DNA from: DASRJX01 sp035649235
GTDB taxonomy: Bacteria > Acidobacteriota > Polarisedimenticolia > Gp22-AA2
Reading direction: 5' to 3'
NCBI GenBank assembly: GCA_035649235.1
Contig: DASRJX010000273.1
Location: forward strand, 1-32,236
Length of the DNA stretch: 32,236 bases
The notes below the pieces were generated by a model. That model was not told the origin of the DNA, did not search any database, and saw only the letters and a list, made by a program, of their open reading frames with translations. Positions 8,133-15,710 of the stretch are shown here, in pieces (within the stretch, counting starts at the first letter, position 1; the number at the start of each line of letters is the position of its first letter). Position numbers and translations under genes: made by a program.

Positions 8133-9113
8133 ATGACGGCGTACCTGATCCGCCGGCTGATGGGGCTGCTCCCGGTCCTGCTGGCGGCTGCGACCCTCGT
8201 CTGGGCCCTGCTGTTCCTGATCCCTGGCGACCCGGCCCGCCTGATGGCGGGCGGCCGGGCAGTCGATCCCGAGGTCCTGCGCGCCATCCGCGCCGAGTGG
8301 GGGCTCGATGACCCGGCCGCGGTGCAGTACCTCCGGTATCTGGGGCGCCTCCTGCGCGGCGATCTGGGGACGTCCTACGTTCAGGGGCGAAAGGTGACCG
8401 CCGTCATCGGGGATCACCTCCTCCCGACGGTGCTCCTGGCCCTGGCCGCCGTTGCGCTGTCCGCCGGCGGCGGTCTCCTGCTCGGCTCCCTGGCCGCCTT
8501 CCGGCGCGGGAAGGCCATCGACGCGCTCGTGATGGCGCTGGCGATGCTGGGCGCTTCGGCCCCGGTGTTCTGGGTCGGGCTCCTGCTCATCCTGGTCTTC
8601 GCCGCGCGCCTGCGCTGGCTGCCGGTCATGGGCTACGGGCTGGACGGCGCCATGCTCCCCTGGCTTCACGTCCGGCTGCCGGAGTGGAATCACCTGGTGC
8701 TGCCGGCGGTGACGCTGGCGCTGGTCTCGATGGGGGCCGTGGCCCGGGTCGTTCGCGCGAGCCTGCTCGATTCCGGGAGCGGCGCCTTCCTCGTGACCGC
8801 CTCGGCCAAGGGGAACGGGCGCCTGCGCGTCTTCGTCCGGCACGCGCTGCGCAACGCCCTCGTTCCGGTCCTGACGGTCGTCGGGCTGAGCCTGGGCACG
8901 CTCCTCGGTGGGGCGGTCGCCACCGAGTTCGTGTTCGCCTGGCCGGGGCTCGGCAAGGCCCTCGTCCGCGCCATCGCGCTCAAGGACCTGCCGGTCGTCG
9001 AGGGCTGCGTCCTGACACTGACCGCCTTCTTCGTCCTGGTGAATCTGGCCGTCGACATGCTCTATCCGATCCTCGATCCGCGGATCCAGCTGGGACGCTC
9101 GGCGCCGGGGTAG
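8133..9113 (+). CDS. ABC transporter permease, peptide/nickel type (DppB-like)
   Basis: 326 residues with the DppB/OppB pattern. An N-terminal helix starts MTAYLIRRL, followed by LLFLIPGDPARLM and the conserved periplasmic stretch YLRYLGRLLRGDLGTSYVQG. The EAA-type coupling loop is ASAKGNGRLRVFVRHALRNA. The C-terminal FVFAWPGLGKALVRAIALKD matches the family (F-x-x-PGLG). It follows the binding protein by 31 bp and completes the membrane part of the importer. No ATP-binding gene (dppD/dppF type) follows; rlmN does. The ATPases must be encoded elsewhere or supplied by another transporter. Confidence 0.93.
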   Translation: MTAYLIRRLMGLLPVLLAAATLVWALLFLIPGDPARLMAGGRAVDPEVLRAIRAEWGLDDPAAVQYLRYLGRLLRGDLGTSYVQGRKVTAVIGDHLLPTVLLALAAVALSAGGGLLLGSLAAFRRGKAIDALVMALAMLGASAPVFWVGLLLILVFAARLRWLPVMGYGLDGAMLPWLHVRLPEWNHLVLPAVTLALVSMGAVARVVRASLLDSGSGAFLVTASAKGNGRLRVFVRHALRNALVPVLTVVGLSLGTLLGGAVATEFVFAWPGLGKALVRAIALKDLPVVEGCVLTLTAFFVLVNLAVDMLYPILDPRIQLGRSAPG

Positions 9114-9119
9114 GATACT
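9114..9119 (+). promoter_or_regulatory. -10-like element directly before rlmN
   Basis: GATACT (or the overlapping TAGGAT at 9111-9116, which shares the dppB stop codon) lies 6-9 nt before the rlmN GTG. No good -35 box is visible and there is no Shine-Dalgarno sequence. It is proposed as a leaderless promoter only because the same layout recurs in this window. Confidence 0.3.
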
Positions 9120-9125
9120 GGGGCC

Positions 9126-10205
9126 GTGAAGAGCCCGCCGCAGGCCGCGCCTCCCTCCGATCCGCCCGCCAACCTGTACGGCCTGGGCCGGGACGCGCTG
9201 GCCTCGGTCCTTCTGCCCTGGACGGACCGGCGCTTCCACGCGGACCAGCTCTACCACTGGATGTACGGGCGGCAGGCCACCTCCTTCGAGGCGATGAGCG
9301 ACCTGTCTGGCGCGCTGCGCCGCGCGCTCCCTTCCCGGCATCGGATCTCCTGGCCCGAGGCGCAGGTCGCGGGCCGCTCCGCGGACGGCTCGGTCAAGTA
9401 CGTGCTCAGACTCGAGGACGGACGGGAGATCGAGGCGGTCCATATCGTCTACGGCCGGCGGATCACGTTCTGCATCTCCTCCCAGGTCGGGTGCGGTCTC
9501 GCGTGCGGCTTCTGTCTCACGGGCACCATGGGCCTGGTGCGCAACCTCACGCCGGGCGAGATCCTCGGCCAGGTGTCGGCGCTGGCGCACGCAGGGAGCG
9601 TCGACCTGGCATCGGTGCGGATCGTCTTCATGGGGATGGGCGAGCCGCTGCACAACTACGACTCCGTCCTGGAGGCGTTCCGGATCCTCGTCGATCCCCG
9701 CGGCTTCGGGGTCAACACCCGGCGCGTGACGCTCTCCACCGTGGGACTGGTTCCGGGGATCGAGAGGCTGGCGGGCGAGGATCCCCGGCCGCGCCTGGCG
9801 GTCTCGCTGAGCGCCTCGACCGACCCGGTCCGGGACCGGCTGGTGCCGATCAACCGCAAGCACGATCTGGAAGCGCTCCTTGGCGTCTGCCGGAGGTTTC
9901 CGCTCGCTCCGCGCGAGCGCATCACCTTCGAGTACATCCTCCTCCAGGGGATCAACGACGGCACGGCAGACGCCGATCGGGTCGCCCGCCTGCTCCACGG
10001 CGTGCGCGCCAAGGTCAACGTCATCCCCTACAACGAGACGGGGCTCGCGGGCTTCAGGGCTCCGGCGTCGCCGGTCGCGGTCCGCTTCCGGGACACGCTG
10101 CTGGCCCGCGGGATCCCGGCCACCATCCGCTGGAGCAAGGGACGCGACATCGGCGCGGCCTGCGGGCAGCTGGCACGCGGCGGAGGCGACGCCGCCCGAG
10201 GCTAG
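9126..10205 (+). CDS. rlmN: Dual-specificity 23S rRNA/tRNA adenine-C2 methyltransferase RlmN
   Basis: A cytosolic radical SAM enzyme that methylates C2 of A2503 in 23S rRNA and of A37 in some tRNAs. The 359 residues include the N-terminal RNA-binding helices (RRFHADQLYHWMYGRQATSF). The [4Fe-4S] motif is CGLACGFC (Cys123, 127, 130). The partner cysteines are Cys116 in FCISSQVGC and Cys346 in DIGAACGQL; their spacing matches E. coli Cys118/Cys355, which carry the methyl-transfer chemistry. MGMGEPLHNYD and VRDRLVPINRKHDL are diagnostic. The start is GTG, 12 bp after dppB. There is no Shine-Dalgarno sequence; GATACT ends 6 nt before the start. The C-terminus ends in a Gly/Ala/Arg tail. Confidence 0.97.
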   Translation: MKSPPQAAPPSDPPANLYGLGRDALASVLLPWTDRRFHADQLYHWMYGRQATSFEAMSDLSGALRRALPSRHRISWPEAQVAGRSADGSVKYVLRLEDGREIEAVHIVYGRRITFCISSQVGCGLACGFCLTGTMGLVRNLTPGEILGQVSALAHAGSVDLASVRIVFMGMGEPLHNYDSVLEAFRILVDPRGFGVNTRRVTLSTVGLVPGIERLAGEDPRPRLAVSLSASTDPVRDRLVPINRKHDLEALLGVCRRFPLAPRERITFEYILLQGINDGTADADRVARLLHGVRAKVNVIPYNETGLAGFRAPASPVAVRFRDTLLARGIPATIRWSKGRDIGAACGQLARGGGDAARG

Positions 10206-10223
10206 ACCCGGTTTTCCATCCGG

Positions 10224-10868
10224 CTACGCGAGGGCCGCCTGGAGCGCCCGGGCGCTCTCCTTGGGGTCGGAGGCGCCTGCTATGGCGCCGATCGAGGCCA
10301 CGCCCGCGAGCGGGAGGCCCCGGAGCTCAGAAGCGGTCTCGGCCGTGATGCCGCCGATGGCCCAGACCGGGATCCGGACCGTCTCCAGAACGCGCCGCAG
10401 CGCGGCCACGCCCTGCGGCGCTCCGTAGGCCGCCTTGCCGGGTGTGGTGAAGATCGGCCCAAAAAGGAGATAGTCCGCGCCCGCCTTCTCCGCCTCGCGG
10501 GCCTCGGCCAGGGCATGCACCGATCGGCCGACGAGGAACCGGGGCCTGACCTGCCGGCGCACCCCCGCCACGGGCAATCCATCCGCGGGGAGATGCACGC
10601 CGGCTGCCTTCGCCGCGATCGCCACGTCGAGCCGGCCATTCACGACGACGCGCGCCTTGTCGCCCCACACCCGCCGGGCTTCCGCGACGATCTCCGTCGC
10701 GATCTGGAGCAGGGGCGCCGCCGGGAGATCCTTCTCGCGCACCTGGACGAACGACACCCCGCCTTCGAGCGCCGCGGTCACGACCGGCAGCAGCGGGCGG
10801 CCCTGGGTCGCGTTGCGGTCGGTGACGAACAGGACACCGGGCGGGCGATCGGCGCTGCGCGGGCTCAT
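10224..10868 (-). CDS. Thiamine phosphate synthase family protein (ThiE/TenI)
   Basis: 214 residues forming a TIM-barrel ThiE/TenI fold. Recognisable elements are VLFVTDRN, VQVREKD (Gln42, Arg44, Lys46), GVHLPADGLP, VGRSVHALAEA, GADYLLFGPIFTTPGK and PVWAIGGIT. ThiE joins HMP-PP and thiazole phosphate; TenI relatives isomerise the thiazole. One caution: the usual Asn-Asp of ThiE (IND-R, the Asp binding Mg2+) reads VNGRLDVA here, Gly78 replacing Asp. The other pyrophosphate-side residues (Thr141, Thr142, Lys145) are kept. A divergent ThiE or a TenI-like enzyme are both possible, so no symbol is given. The ATG overlaps the stop of the upstream small membrane gene (ATGA). Convergent with rlmN, 18 bp apart. 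Confidence 0.85.
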   Translation of the reverse strand: MSPRSADRPPGVLFVTDRNATQGRPLLPVVTAALEGGVSFVQVREKDLPAAPLLQIATEIVAEARRVWGDKARVVVNGRLDVAIAAKAAGVHLPADGLPVAGVRRQVRPRFLVGRSVHALAEAREAEKAGADYLLFGPIFTTPGKAAYGAPQGVAALRRVLETVRIPVWAIGGITAETASELRGLPLAGVASIGAIAGASDPKESARALQAALA

Positions 10869-11104
10869 GACGCCCGCATCGCGCGGCAGAAGCGGACCAG
10901 GTCGACCAGGCCCGTGGCGAGCACCAGGCCGCCGAGGGCCGAGACGGCGCCGCGCGCCGAGCCGGTCATCAGGAGGTCCCGCACACTGCCGGTTCGCCCG
11001 GCGAGCATCCGCGTCCAGAGGACCGACCAGGGAACGAGCAGGAGGTAGATCCCCGCCTCGGCGCAATAAAGAAGATAGAGAAGCTGCAGCCAGGAGCGCT
11101 TCAC
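10865..11104 (-). CDS. Small two-helix membrane protein
   Basis: 79 residues from a GTG at 11104, preceded by a purine-rich GGAAAGAAGG a few bases upstream. Two hydrophobic segments are visible: WLQLLYLLYCAEAGIYLLLV near the N-terminus, and ALGGLVLATGLVDLVRFC near the C-terminus, with a short polar loop between. I do not recognise the family. It overlaps the thiE-like gene by 4 bp and is divergent from mqnA. Much longer in-frame extensions upstream run antisense through mqnA and are not credible. The shared operon is the only hint at function. Confidence 0.7.
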   Translation of the reverse strand: MKRSWLQLLYLLYCAEAGIYLLLVPWSVLWTRMLAGRTGSVRDLLMTGSARGAVSALGGLVLATGLVDLVRFCRAMRAS

Positions 11105-11154
11105 GGCCTTCTTTCCCCGGCGGGCTGTCCGGCCGTCCAAGCGTACCAGAACTG

Positions 11155-11171
11155 GGCGGGATTGACCCGCC
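11155..11171. repeat. Palindrome in the thiE-mqnA divergent region
   Basis: GGCGGG and CCCGCC form a perfect 6-bp inverted repeat around ATTGA, midway between the two divergent operons. It overlaps a possible TTGACC box and precedes TAGAAT, so it could be an operator. The high GC content makes a chance occurrence possible. Confidence 0.3.
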
Positions 11172-11181
11172 GCGATCCTGG

Positions 11182-11187
11182 TAGAAT
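11182..11187 (+). promoter_or_regulatory. -10-like element upstream of mqnA
   Basis: TAGAAT matches TATAAT at five of six positions. The nearest TTGACC (11162-11167) is only 14 bp away, too short for a normal sigma70 promoter, so the -35 contact is unclear. Transcription from here would give a leader of about 37 nt containing a GAGG Shine-Dalgarno sequence before ATG 11231. Confidence 0.4.
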
Positions 11188-11230
11188 GACCGGCCCTGGA
11201 CGAGTTCTGGTCCCTCCGAGGTGCTCTCCG

Positions 11231-12064
11231 ATGGAGTGCGTGCGGATCGCCACGGTCCCCTACATCAACGCCGCGCCGCTCATCTGGGGCCTGCGCGAGG
11301 CGCGCGACGGCCGATTCCGCCTGCTGGCGGAGCCGCCCGCGCGGATCGCCGACCTGCTGCTCGGGGACCAGGTCGACGTCGGCCTGCTGCCGGTGATCGA
11401 GATCCAGCGCCACGACGGCCTGGAGATCCTGCCCGGTCTCTGCGTCGCTTCGAGGCGGCAGGCGCGCTCCGTCTTCCTGGCGTCGCCCCGGCCGATCGAG
11501 GAGGCGCGCCGCATCGCGGTCGATCGGAGCTCGCGCACCTCCGCCGCCCTGCTGAGGATCGTGCTGGCGCACCGGCGCCTGACACAGGTCTCCTTCAGCG
11601 AATGCGACCCCGACCTCCCCGCCATGCTCAGGGACCACGATGCGGCCCTGCTGATCGGCGACGCGGCGCTCCAGGCCGACACGGTCGGACTGAGGCGGTA
11701 CGACCTGGCCGAGGAGTGGTTCCGGATGACCGGCCTGCCGTTCGTCTTCGCGGCATGGGCCGTGCGGGCCGGGACGGAGCTGCCCGAGGGCGCGCGGCCG
11801 TTCGCCGCATCGTGCCGCGACGGGCTCGCGCACCTCGGGGAGATAGCGGCCCGCGAGGGAGGGCGGCTGGGGCTCCCGGCGACGACGATCGAGGAGTATC
11901 TGCGGGTCAACATCCACTACGAGCTGGGAGCGGAGGAGCTGCGCGGCCTCGATCTCTTCTTCCGTCGCGCCCACGACCTCGGACTCGTCCGAGAGCCCCG
12001 GCCCGTCGTGGTCCGGGCGGCGGAAGCCACGGCCTCTGTCGCGCTCCCGGGGGCGGCCTCGTGA
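11231..12064 (+). CDS. mqnA: Chorismate dehydratase MqnA (futalosine pathway)
   Basis: MqnA removes water from chorismate to give 3-enolpyruvoyl-benzoate, the first committed step of the futalosine route to menaquinone. The 277-residue protein has the periplasmic-binding-protein-like fold of the family: an N-terminal IATVPYINAAPLIWGL, then DVGLLPVIEIQRHDG, the SRTSAALLRIVL region and ALLIGDAAL, with LPFVFAAWAVR near the middle. ATG 11231 is chosen because it sits 9 nt after GAGG and directly precedes the conserved start; an in-frame TTG at 11162 would add an unconserved arm. Its stop overlaps the GTG of mqnC, so the two are translationally coupled. mqnB, mqnD and mqnE are not in the window. 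Confidence 0.94.
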   Translation: MECVRIATVPYINAAPLIWGLREARDGRFRLLAEPPARIADLLLGDQVDVGLLPVIEIQRHDGLEILPGLCVASRRQARSVFLASPRPIEEARRIAVDRSSRTSAALLRIVLAHRRLTQVSFSECDPDLPAMLRDHDAALLIGDAALQADTVGLRRYDLAEEWFRMTGLPFVFAAWAVRAGTELPEGARPFAASCRDGLAHLGEIAAREGGRLGLPATTIEEYLRVNIHYELGAEELRGLDLFFRRAHDLGLVREPRPVVVRAAEATASVALPGAAS

Positions 12065-13245
12065 GCGGGGCGCGCCCGACCGGGACCTCCGGGGACGGCA
12101 CGCCCGCCGGCCTGGCGATCGCGGACAGCATCGTCGAAGGGGAGCGCCGCGCCCCGCGGCGTGAGGACGCCCGCGTCGGGGAGATCCTCGGGCGCGTCGC
12201 GGACGGCGACCGCATGAGCCCGGCGGAGGCCGAGCACCTGTTCCGCGCGGCGCCGCTCCTCGATCTCGGCCTGGCGGCCGACCTCGTCCGGCGGCGGATG
12301 CATCCGGAGCCGATCGTCACCTACATCGTCGACCGCAACGTCAACTACACGAACGTGTGCGTCGCGCGCTGCTCTTTCTGCGCGTTCTACCGCGAGCCCG
12401 GCGATCCGGAAGGGTACCTGCACACGCGGGAGTCGCTGTTCGCCAAGATCGACGAGACGCTCGCTCTCGGCGGCACCGGCATCCTCATGCAGGGCGGGCA
12501 CCATCCGGACCTGCCGATCGAGTGGTACGAGGGCCTCCTGGCGGCTATCCGCGAGCGGTATCCCGCGCTGCACGTACACGCCTTCTCGCCCTCGGAGATC
12601 CAGCACATCGGCCGGGTCTCGAGCCTGTCGCTGGAGGTAGTCTTGCGCCGCCTCAAGGCGGCCGGGCTGAGGAGCATCCCGGGCGGCGGCGGCGAGATCC
12701 TAGTGGACGACGTCCGCCGGAGGATCTCGCCTCTCAAGACCATGTCCGCCGACTGGCTGCAGGTGATGGAGACGGCGCATCGCCTCGGGATCCCGACGAC
12801 CGCCACCATGATGTTCGGGCACGTGGAAAGCTACTCCGACCGCGCGGCGCACCTCACGGCGATCCGCGACCTCCAGGACCGGAGCCTGGCCGGGGGCGCC
12901 GCGGCGTTCACGGCGTTCATCTCCTGGACCTACAAGACGGAGAACACCGTTCTCGGTGGACGGGAGGTGTCGAGCGCGGAGTACCTGCGCACGCAGGCGA
13001 TCAGCCGCCTGTTCCTCGACAACGTGCCGAACATCCAGTCCTCGTGGGTCACGCAGGGCAAGGAGATCGGCCAGGTCGCTCTCAAGTTCGGCGCCAACGA
13101 CATGGGCAGCACCATGATCGAGGAGAACGTCGTGAAGGCCGCCGGGGCGCACGGCTGCACGACCCGCACGGAGCTCGAGCGCCTGATCCGCGCCGCCGGC
13201 TACATCCCCCGCCAGAGGGACACGCTCTACAACCTCGTCACCTGA
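12061..13245 (+). CDS. mqnC: Cyclic dehypoxanthinyl futalosine synthase MqnC
   Basis: A radical SAM enzyme that cyclises dehypoxanthinyl futalosine during menaquinone synthesis. The cluster motif is CVARCSFC (Cys100, 104, 107) inside the MqnC-type NYTNVCVARCSFCAFYR. Further signatures are GGTGILMQGGHHPDLPIEWY, HAFSPSEIQHI, GLRSIPGGGGEILVDDVR and MMFGHVES. The QGGHHPDL stretch and gene order favour MqnC over its relative MqnE. At 394 residues it carries about 35-40 extra N-terminal residues, Gly/Thr/Arg-rich and probably disordered. The GTG start at 12061 is supported by the 4-bp overlap with mqnA. It acts downstream of MqnA in the same pathway. Confidence 0.95.
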   Translation: MSGARPTGTSGDGTPAGLAIADSIVEGERRAPRREDARVGEILGRVADGDRMSPAEAEHLFRAAPLLDLGLAADLVRRRMHPEPIVTYIVDRNVNYTNVCVARCSFCAFYREPGDPEGYLHTRESLFAKIDETLALGGTGILMQGGHHPDLPIEWYEGLLAAIRERYPALHVHAFSPSEIQHIGRVSSLSLEVVLRRLKAAGLRSIPGGGGEILVDDVRRRISPLKTMSADWLQVMETAHRLGIPTTATMMFGHVESYSDRAAHLTAIRDLQDRSLAGGAAAFTAFISWTYKTENTVLGGREVSSAEYLRTQAISRLFLDNVPNIQSSWVTQGKEIGQVALKFGANDMGSTMIEENVVKAAGAHGCTTRTELERLIRAAGYIPRQRDTLYNLVT

Positions 13246-13295
13246 AACGCGGCCACGGCCGGGAGCGCGCCGGCGCGCAGCGAGCCTCCCCAGCG

Positions 13296-13652
13296 ATGAG
13301 CGGCCTCGTCATCGTGCAGGCGATGTGGATCGGGGGCCTCTGCTGTCTTCTCTTCGCCGCCATCGGGACGATCCGCTACCGCGTGACCAGCGAGGCGCTC
13401 GAGGTCCTGGTGCTCTGGATGGTCGTGCGGCGGATCCCGCTCGCCGACATCGTGGAGGTGCATCGGCGTGGGGCCTTCCCTCACGAGAGCTGGTCCGGCC
13501 CTCGCTTCTGGAACGCCGTGACCATCAGACGACGACGCGGGCTCCTGAAGAACCTGATCATCACTCCGGACGACCCCGACCGGTTCGTGATCGACCTGGG
13601 AATCCTCATCGAGGCGAGACGATCCGACGCCCCCTTCGGGCCGGACCGCTAG
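13296..13652 (+). CDS. Small membrane protein with a PH-like domain
   Basis: 118 residues. One hydrophobic helix at the N-terminus (VIVQAMWIGGLCCLLFAAIG) is followed by a beta-rich segment: IRYRVTSEALEVLVLW, VVRRIPLADIVEVHRRG, FWNAVTIRRRRGLLKNLIIT and DPDRFVIDLG. The order of strands, with a Pro-Leu-Ala-Asp-Ile turn, is what bacterial PH-like (DUF304-type) domains show. This is a fold-level call only. It starts 50 bp after mqnC on the same strand with no visible terminator, so it may be read from the mqn operon. The preceding bases lack a strong Shine-Dalgarno sequence. It is convergent with amrS, 10 bp apart. Confidence 0.72.
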   Translation: MSGLVIVQAMWIGGLCCLLFAAIGTIRYRVTSEALEVLVLWMVVRRIPLADIVEVHRRGAFPHESWSGPRFWNAVTIRRRRGLLKNLIITPDDPDRFVIDLGILIEARRSDAPFGPDR

Positions 13653-13662
13653 CCCGGATGTC

Positions 13663-14799
13663 TCACCGGGACAGCCCGCGCGCGCCGCCGGCCGCGCCGG
13701 CCCGACCGGCTGGCAGGGCCGGGTGGCGCACGGAGGAGGACCAGACGCCCGGGACCGCGACGCCGCATCCGGGGCAGGTACCGGCCTTCGTGACGTGGCA
13801 GGCGTGGACGCGGTACCCCGTGCGTGCGATCAGGACAGTGCCGCAGCCGGGACAGCGCGTGTCCTCCAGGTCGTCGACCCGGCCCGGCAGGTTCCCGGCG
13901 TAGACGAAGCGCAGCCCCTCCTCCCGGCCGATGTCGGCGGCGCGGCGGAGCGCCGAGGCGCCGGTGTCGTCCGGGGCGGTCATCTTGTAGTCCTTGTGGA
14001 AGGCCGTCACGTGCCAGGGGATGTCCGGCGACAGCCCCCGGATGAAGCGGCCCATGTCGCGCAGCTCCGCAGGATCGTCGTTGAAGCCCGGTACGACGAG
14101 GGTCACGATCTCCAGCCAGATGCCGCGCCGCCAGATCGACTCGATCGTCCTCACGACCGCCTCGAGGGTCCCGCCCAGGGAGCGGTAGGTGCGGTCCCGG
14201 AAGGACTTGAGGTCGACCTTGTACAGGGCGAGGTAGGGCTGGATGTAGTCGAGGACCCGCTCCGTGCCGTTGCCGTTGCTGATGTAGGCGCACAGGAGCC
14301 CTTCCTCCTGCGCCTTCCGGAAGACCGCCGCGGCCCATTCCGAGGTGATCAGGGGCTCGTTGTAGGTCGAGGCGACGACGGGCGCGCCGAGCCGCCGCGC
14401 GAGGACGGCCAGGTCGCGCGGCTCCATGCGCCGGGGTTCGGCGACGGCGTTCGGGTCGCGGATCGCCTGAGAGGTGATCCAGTTCTGGCAGTAGGCGCAG
14501 TGATAGTCGCAGCCGAGCATCCCGAACGACAGGGCGAGCGATCCCGGTAGGGCGTGGAAGAACGGCTTCTTCTCGATCGGGTCGCACTGCAGCGCACCGA
14601 CGTAACCCCAAGGCACCTTCAGGATACCCCGCTCGTTGAAGCGGACCTTGCAGACGCCGGGGCGGCCGTCGAGAATGAGACAGCGATGCCCGCAGGCGTG
14701 GCAGCGCACGGAGCCGTCCGGAAGCCGGTCGTACACCTCCCCTTCCCGCGTCAGGTCGGCGAGGACGCGCGCCAGGGGCTGCGCAGAGGGTGTGGCCAT
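13663..14799 (-). CDS. amrS: AmmeMemoRadiSam-system radical SAM enzyme AmrS
   Basis: 378 residues. The core holds the radical SAM motif CDYHCAYC (Cys97, 101, 104) in FGMLGCDYHCAYCQNW, the usual context for AmrS/PflA-like enzymes. The N-terminus has a cysteine set (Cys33, 36, 40, 50; CHACGHRC...GVC) and a GALQCDPIEKKPFFH stretch typical of AmrS. STYNEPLI, YISNGNGT and LVVPGFNDD follow. The C-terminus adds a zinc-ribbon-like CPGCG...CHVTKAGTCPGCG and an Ala/Gly/Arg tail. AmrS is usually discussed with AMMECR1 and Memo partners; neither gene is in this window. Its reaction is not well defined. TATACT ends 9 nt before the ATG, suggesting a very short or absent leader. Confidence 0.92.
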   Translation of the reverse strand: MATPSAQPLARVLADLTREGEVYDRLPDGSVRCHACGHRCLILDGRPGVCKVRFNERGILKVPWGYVGALQCDPIEKKPFFHALPGSLALSFGMLGCDYHCAYCQNWITSQAIRDPNAVAEPRRMEPRDLAVLARRLGAPVVASTYNEPLITSEWAAAVFRKAQEEGLLCAYISNGNGTERVLDYIQPYLALYKVDLKSFRDRTYRSLGGTLEAVVRTIESIWRRGIWLEIVTLVVPGFNDDPAELRDMGRFIRGLSPDIPWHVTAFHKDYKMTAPDDTGASALRRAADIGREEGLRFVYAGNLPGRVDDLEDTRCPGCGTVLIARTGYRVHACHVTKAGTCPGCGVAVPGVWSSSVRHPALPAGRAGAAGGARGLSR

Positions 14800-14808
14800 G
14801 GCTCGTCG

Positions 14809-14814
14809 AGTATA
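14809..14814 (-). promoter_or_regulatory. -10-like element directly before amrS
   Basis: TATACT on the minus strand (five of six matches) ends 9 nt before the amrS ATG at 14799. The predicted start of transcription would be within about 3 nt of the ATG. No clear -35 box is seen. Confidence 0.45.
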
Positions 14815-14986
14815 GCGCGCGACGCTGGTCGGGCTCCGGCCGGCTCGATCCGGAGAGAGGGCGGGATCGGCCGCCTCTCCCGTGTGCTAGTCTCTGTCAT
14901 CGCCGCCTGAGAACGGAGCCGAGGGGGATCGGCGGGCCGGCTCGCTTCAGCCGCGCGGGAAGGACGCGCACCCTCCGGGAGGCGGC

Positions 14987-15685
14987 ATGATCGTCTGGAT
15001 TGTTGCTCTAGCCCTGGCCCTGGCCCTGGCCGTGGCGCTCGCGGTGTTGCTGTCCCGCCGGAGCCTGCTCGGGCACGAGCGCAGCGTGATCCTCCACCTC
15101 CCCGGCGAGCGCGCGTGGGAGGCGGTCCACGATTTTCCTTCCCTGCACGCGGCCCACGCCCGCGGCCGCCAGCACCTGGTCATCCGGGAGACTGCGCCGC
15201 GCAAAGGACAAGGACCAGGAGCGGGATCCGTCTGGAGGCAGTCCGGGTCGTGGTCCGGCGGACGCTACTGGGCCGACCTGGAAGTGACCGAGTACGACCC
15301 GCCCCGCCGGCTGAGCGTGCGGTTGCTGCGCGACTCCATCGGGACCCACCGCGGCGTGCTGCGGCACCGGTGCGATCTGACGCTCGTGGACGAAGGGCCG
15401 GCCGCCACCAAGCTGACCTGGCGGCTGAGCGCGCGCATCGTCAGCGCGCGGCTTGCCGTCATGGGGCTCGTCAGCCCCGATCGACTGCGGGCCCGGCTTC
15501 TCGATCTCAGCCTGCGCTCCGTCAAGCGGGCCATCGACGGCCGCGCCCGGCAGGAGGACCGGCCGGGAGAGGCTCTCCCGCTCCACGACGAGGTGGAGCG
15601 GCCGGCGCCCGGAGCCGATGGCCGCGGCGAGGCGCCACGCGCGACGTTGCGGCCCCCCGCGGGCGGACCCCGCGATCAGCCCTGA
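14987..15685 (+). CDS. Membrane-anchored SRPBCC (START/polyketide cyclase-like) protein
   Basis: 232 residues. The first 22 residues are almost purely hydrophobic (IVWIVALALALALAVALAVL), followed by SRR, so this is an N-terminal anchor. The body reads like an SRPBCC domain: an opening strand SVILHLPGERAWEAVHDFP (as in ligand-binding START-like folds), a central WADLEVTEYDPPRRLSVRLL, TKLTWRLSARI, and a long C-terminal helix (LRARLLDLSLRSVKRAIDG). The tail after about residue 185 is charged and Pro/Arg-rich. No ligand can be named. GGGAGG lies just upstream of the ATG. The next gene begins 25 bp after its stop. Confidence 0.75.
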   Translation: MIVWIVALALALALAVALAVLLSRRSLLGHERSVILHLPGERAWEAVHDFPSLHAAHARGRQHLVIRETAPRKGQGPGAGSVWRQSGSWSGGRYWADLEVTEYDPPRRLSVRLLRDSIGTHRGVLRHRCDLTLVDEGPAATKLTWRLSARIVSARLAVMGLVSPDRLRARLLDLSLRSVKRAIDGRARQEDRPGEALPLHDEVERPAPGADGRGEAPRATLRPPAGGPRDQP

Positions 15686-15695
15686 CGCCGCGTGC

Positions 15696-15701
15696 TACGA
15701 T
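15696..15701 (+). promoter_or_regulatory. Extended -10-like element before the PDZ-thioredoxin gene
   Basis: TGCTACGAT contains an extended -10 (TGn) followed by TACGAT, ending 9 nt before ATG 15711. No Shine-Dalgarno sequence lies in the gap. A -35 box is not evident. Confidence 0.4.
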
Positions 15702-15710
15702 CAGCCCGCC

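Noticed and set aside
8037..9998. 653-residue antisense ORF across dppB and rlmN
   Set aside because: A mirror frame of GC-rich coding DNA; the product is Arg/Glu/Gln-rich with no motif, while the plus-strand genes are clear.
11155..11187. Standard sigma70 promoter TTGACC...TAGAAT for mqnA
   Set aside because: The spacer is only 14 bp, too short for normal RNA polymerase contacts; only the -10 element is retained as a candidate.
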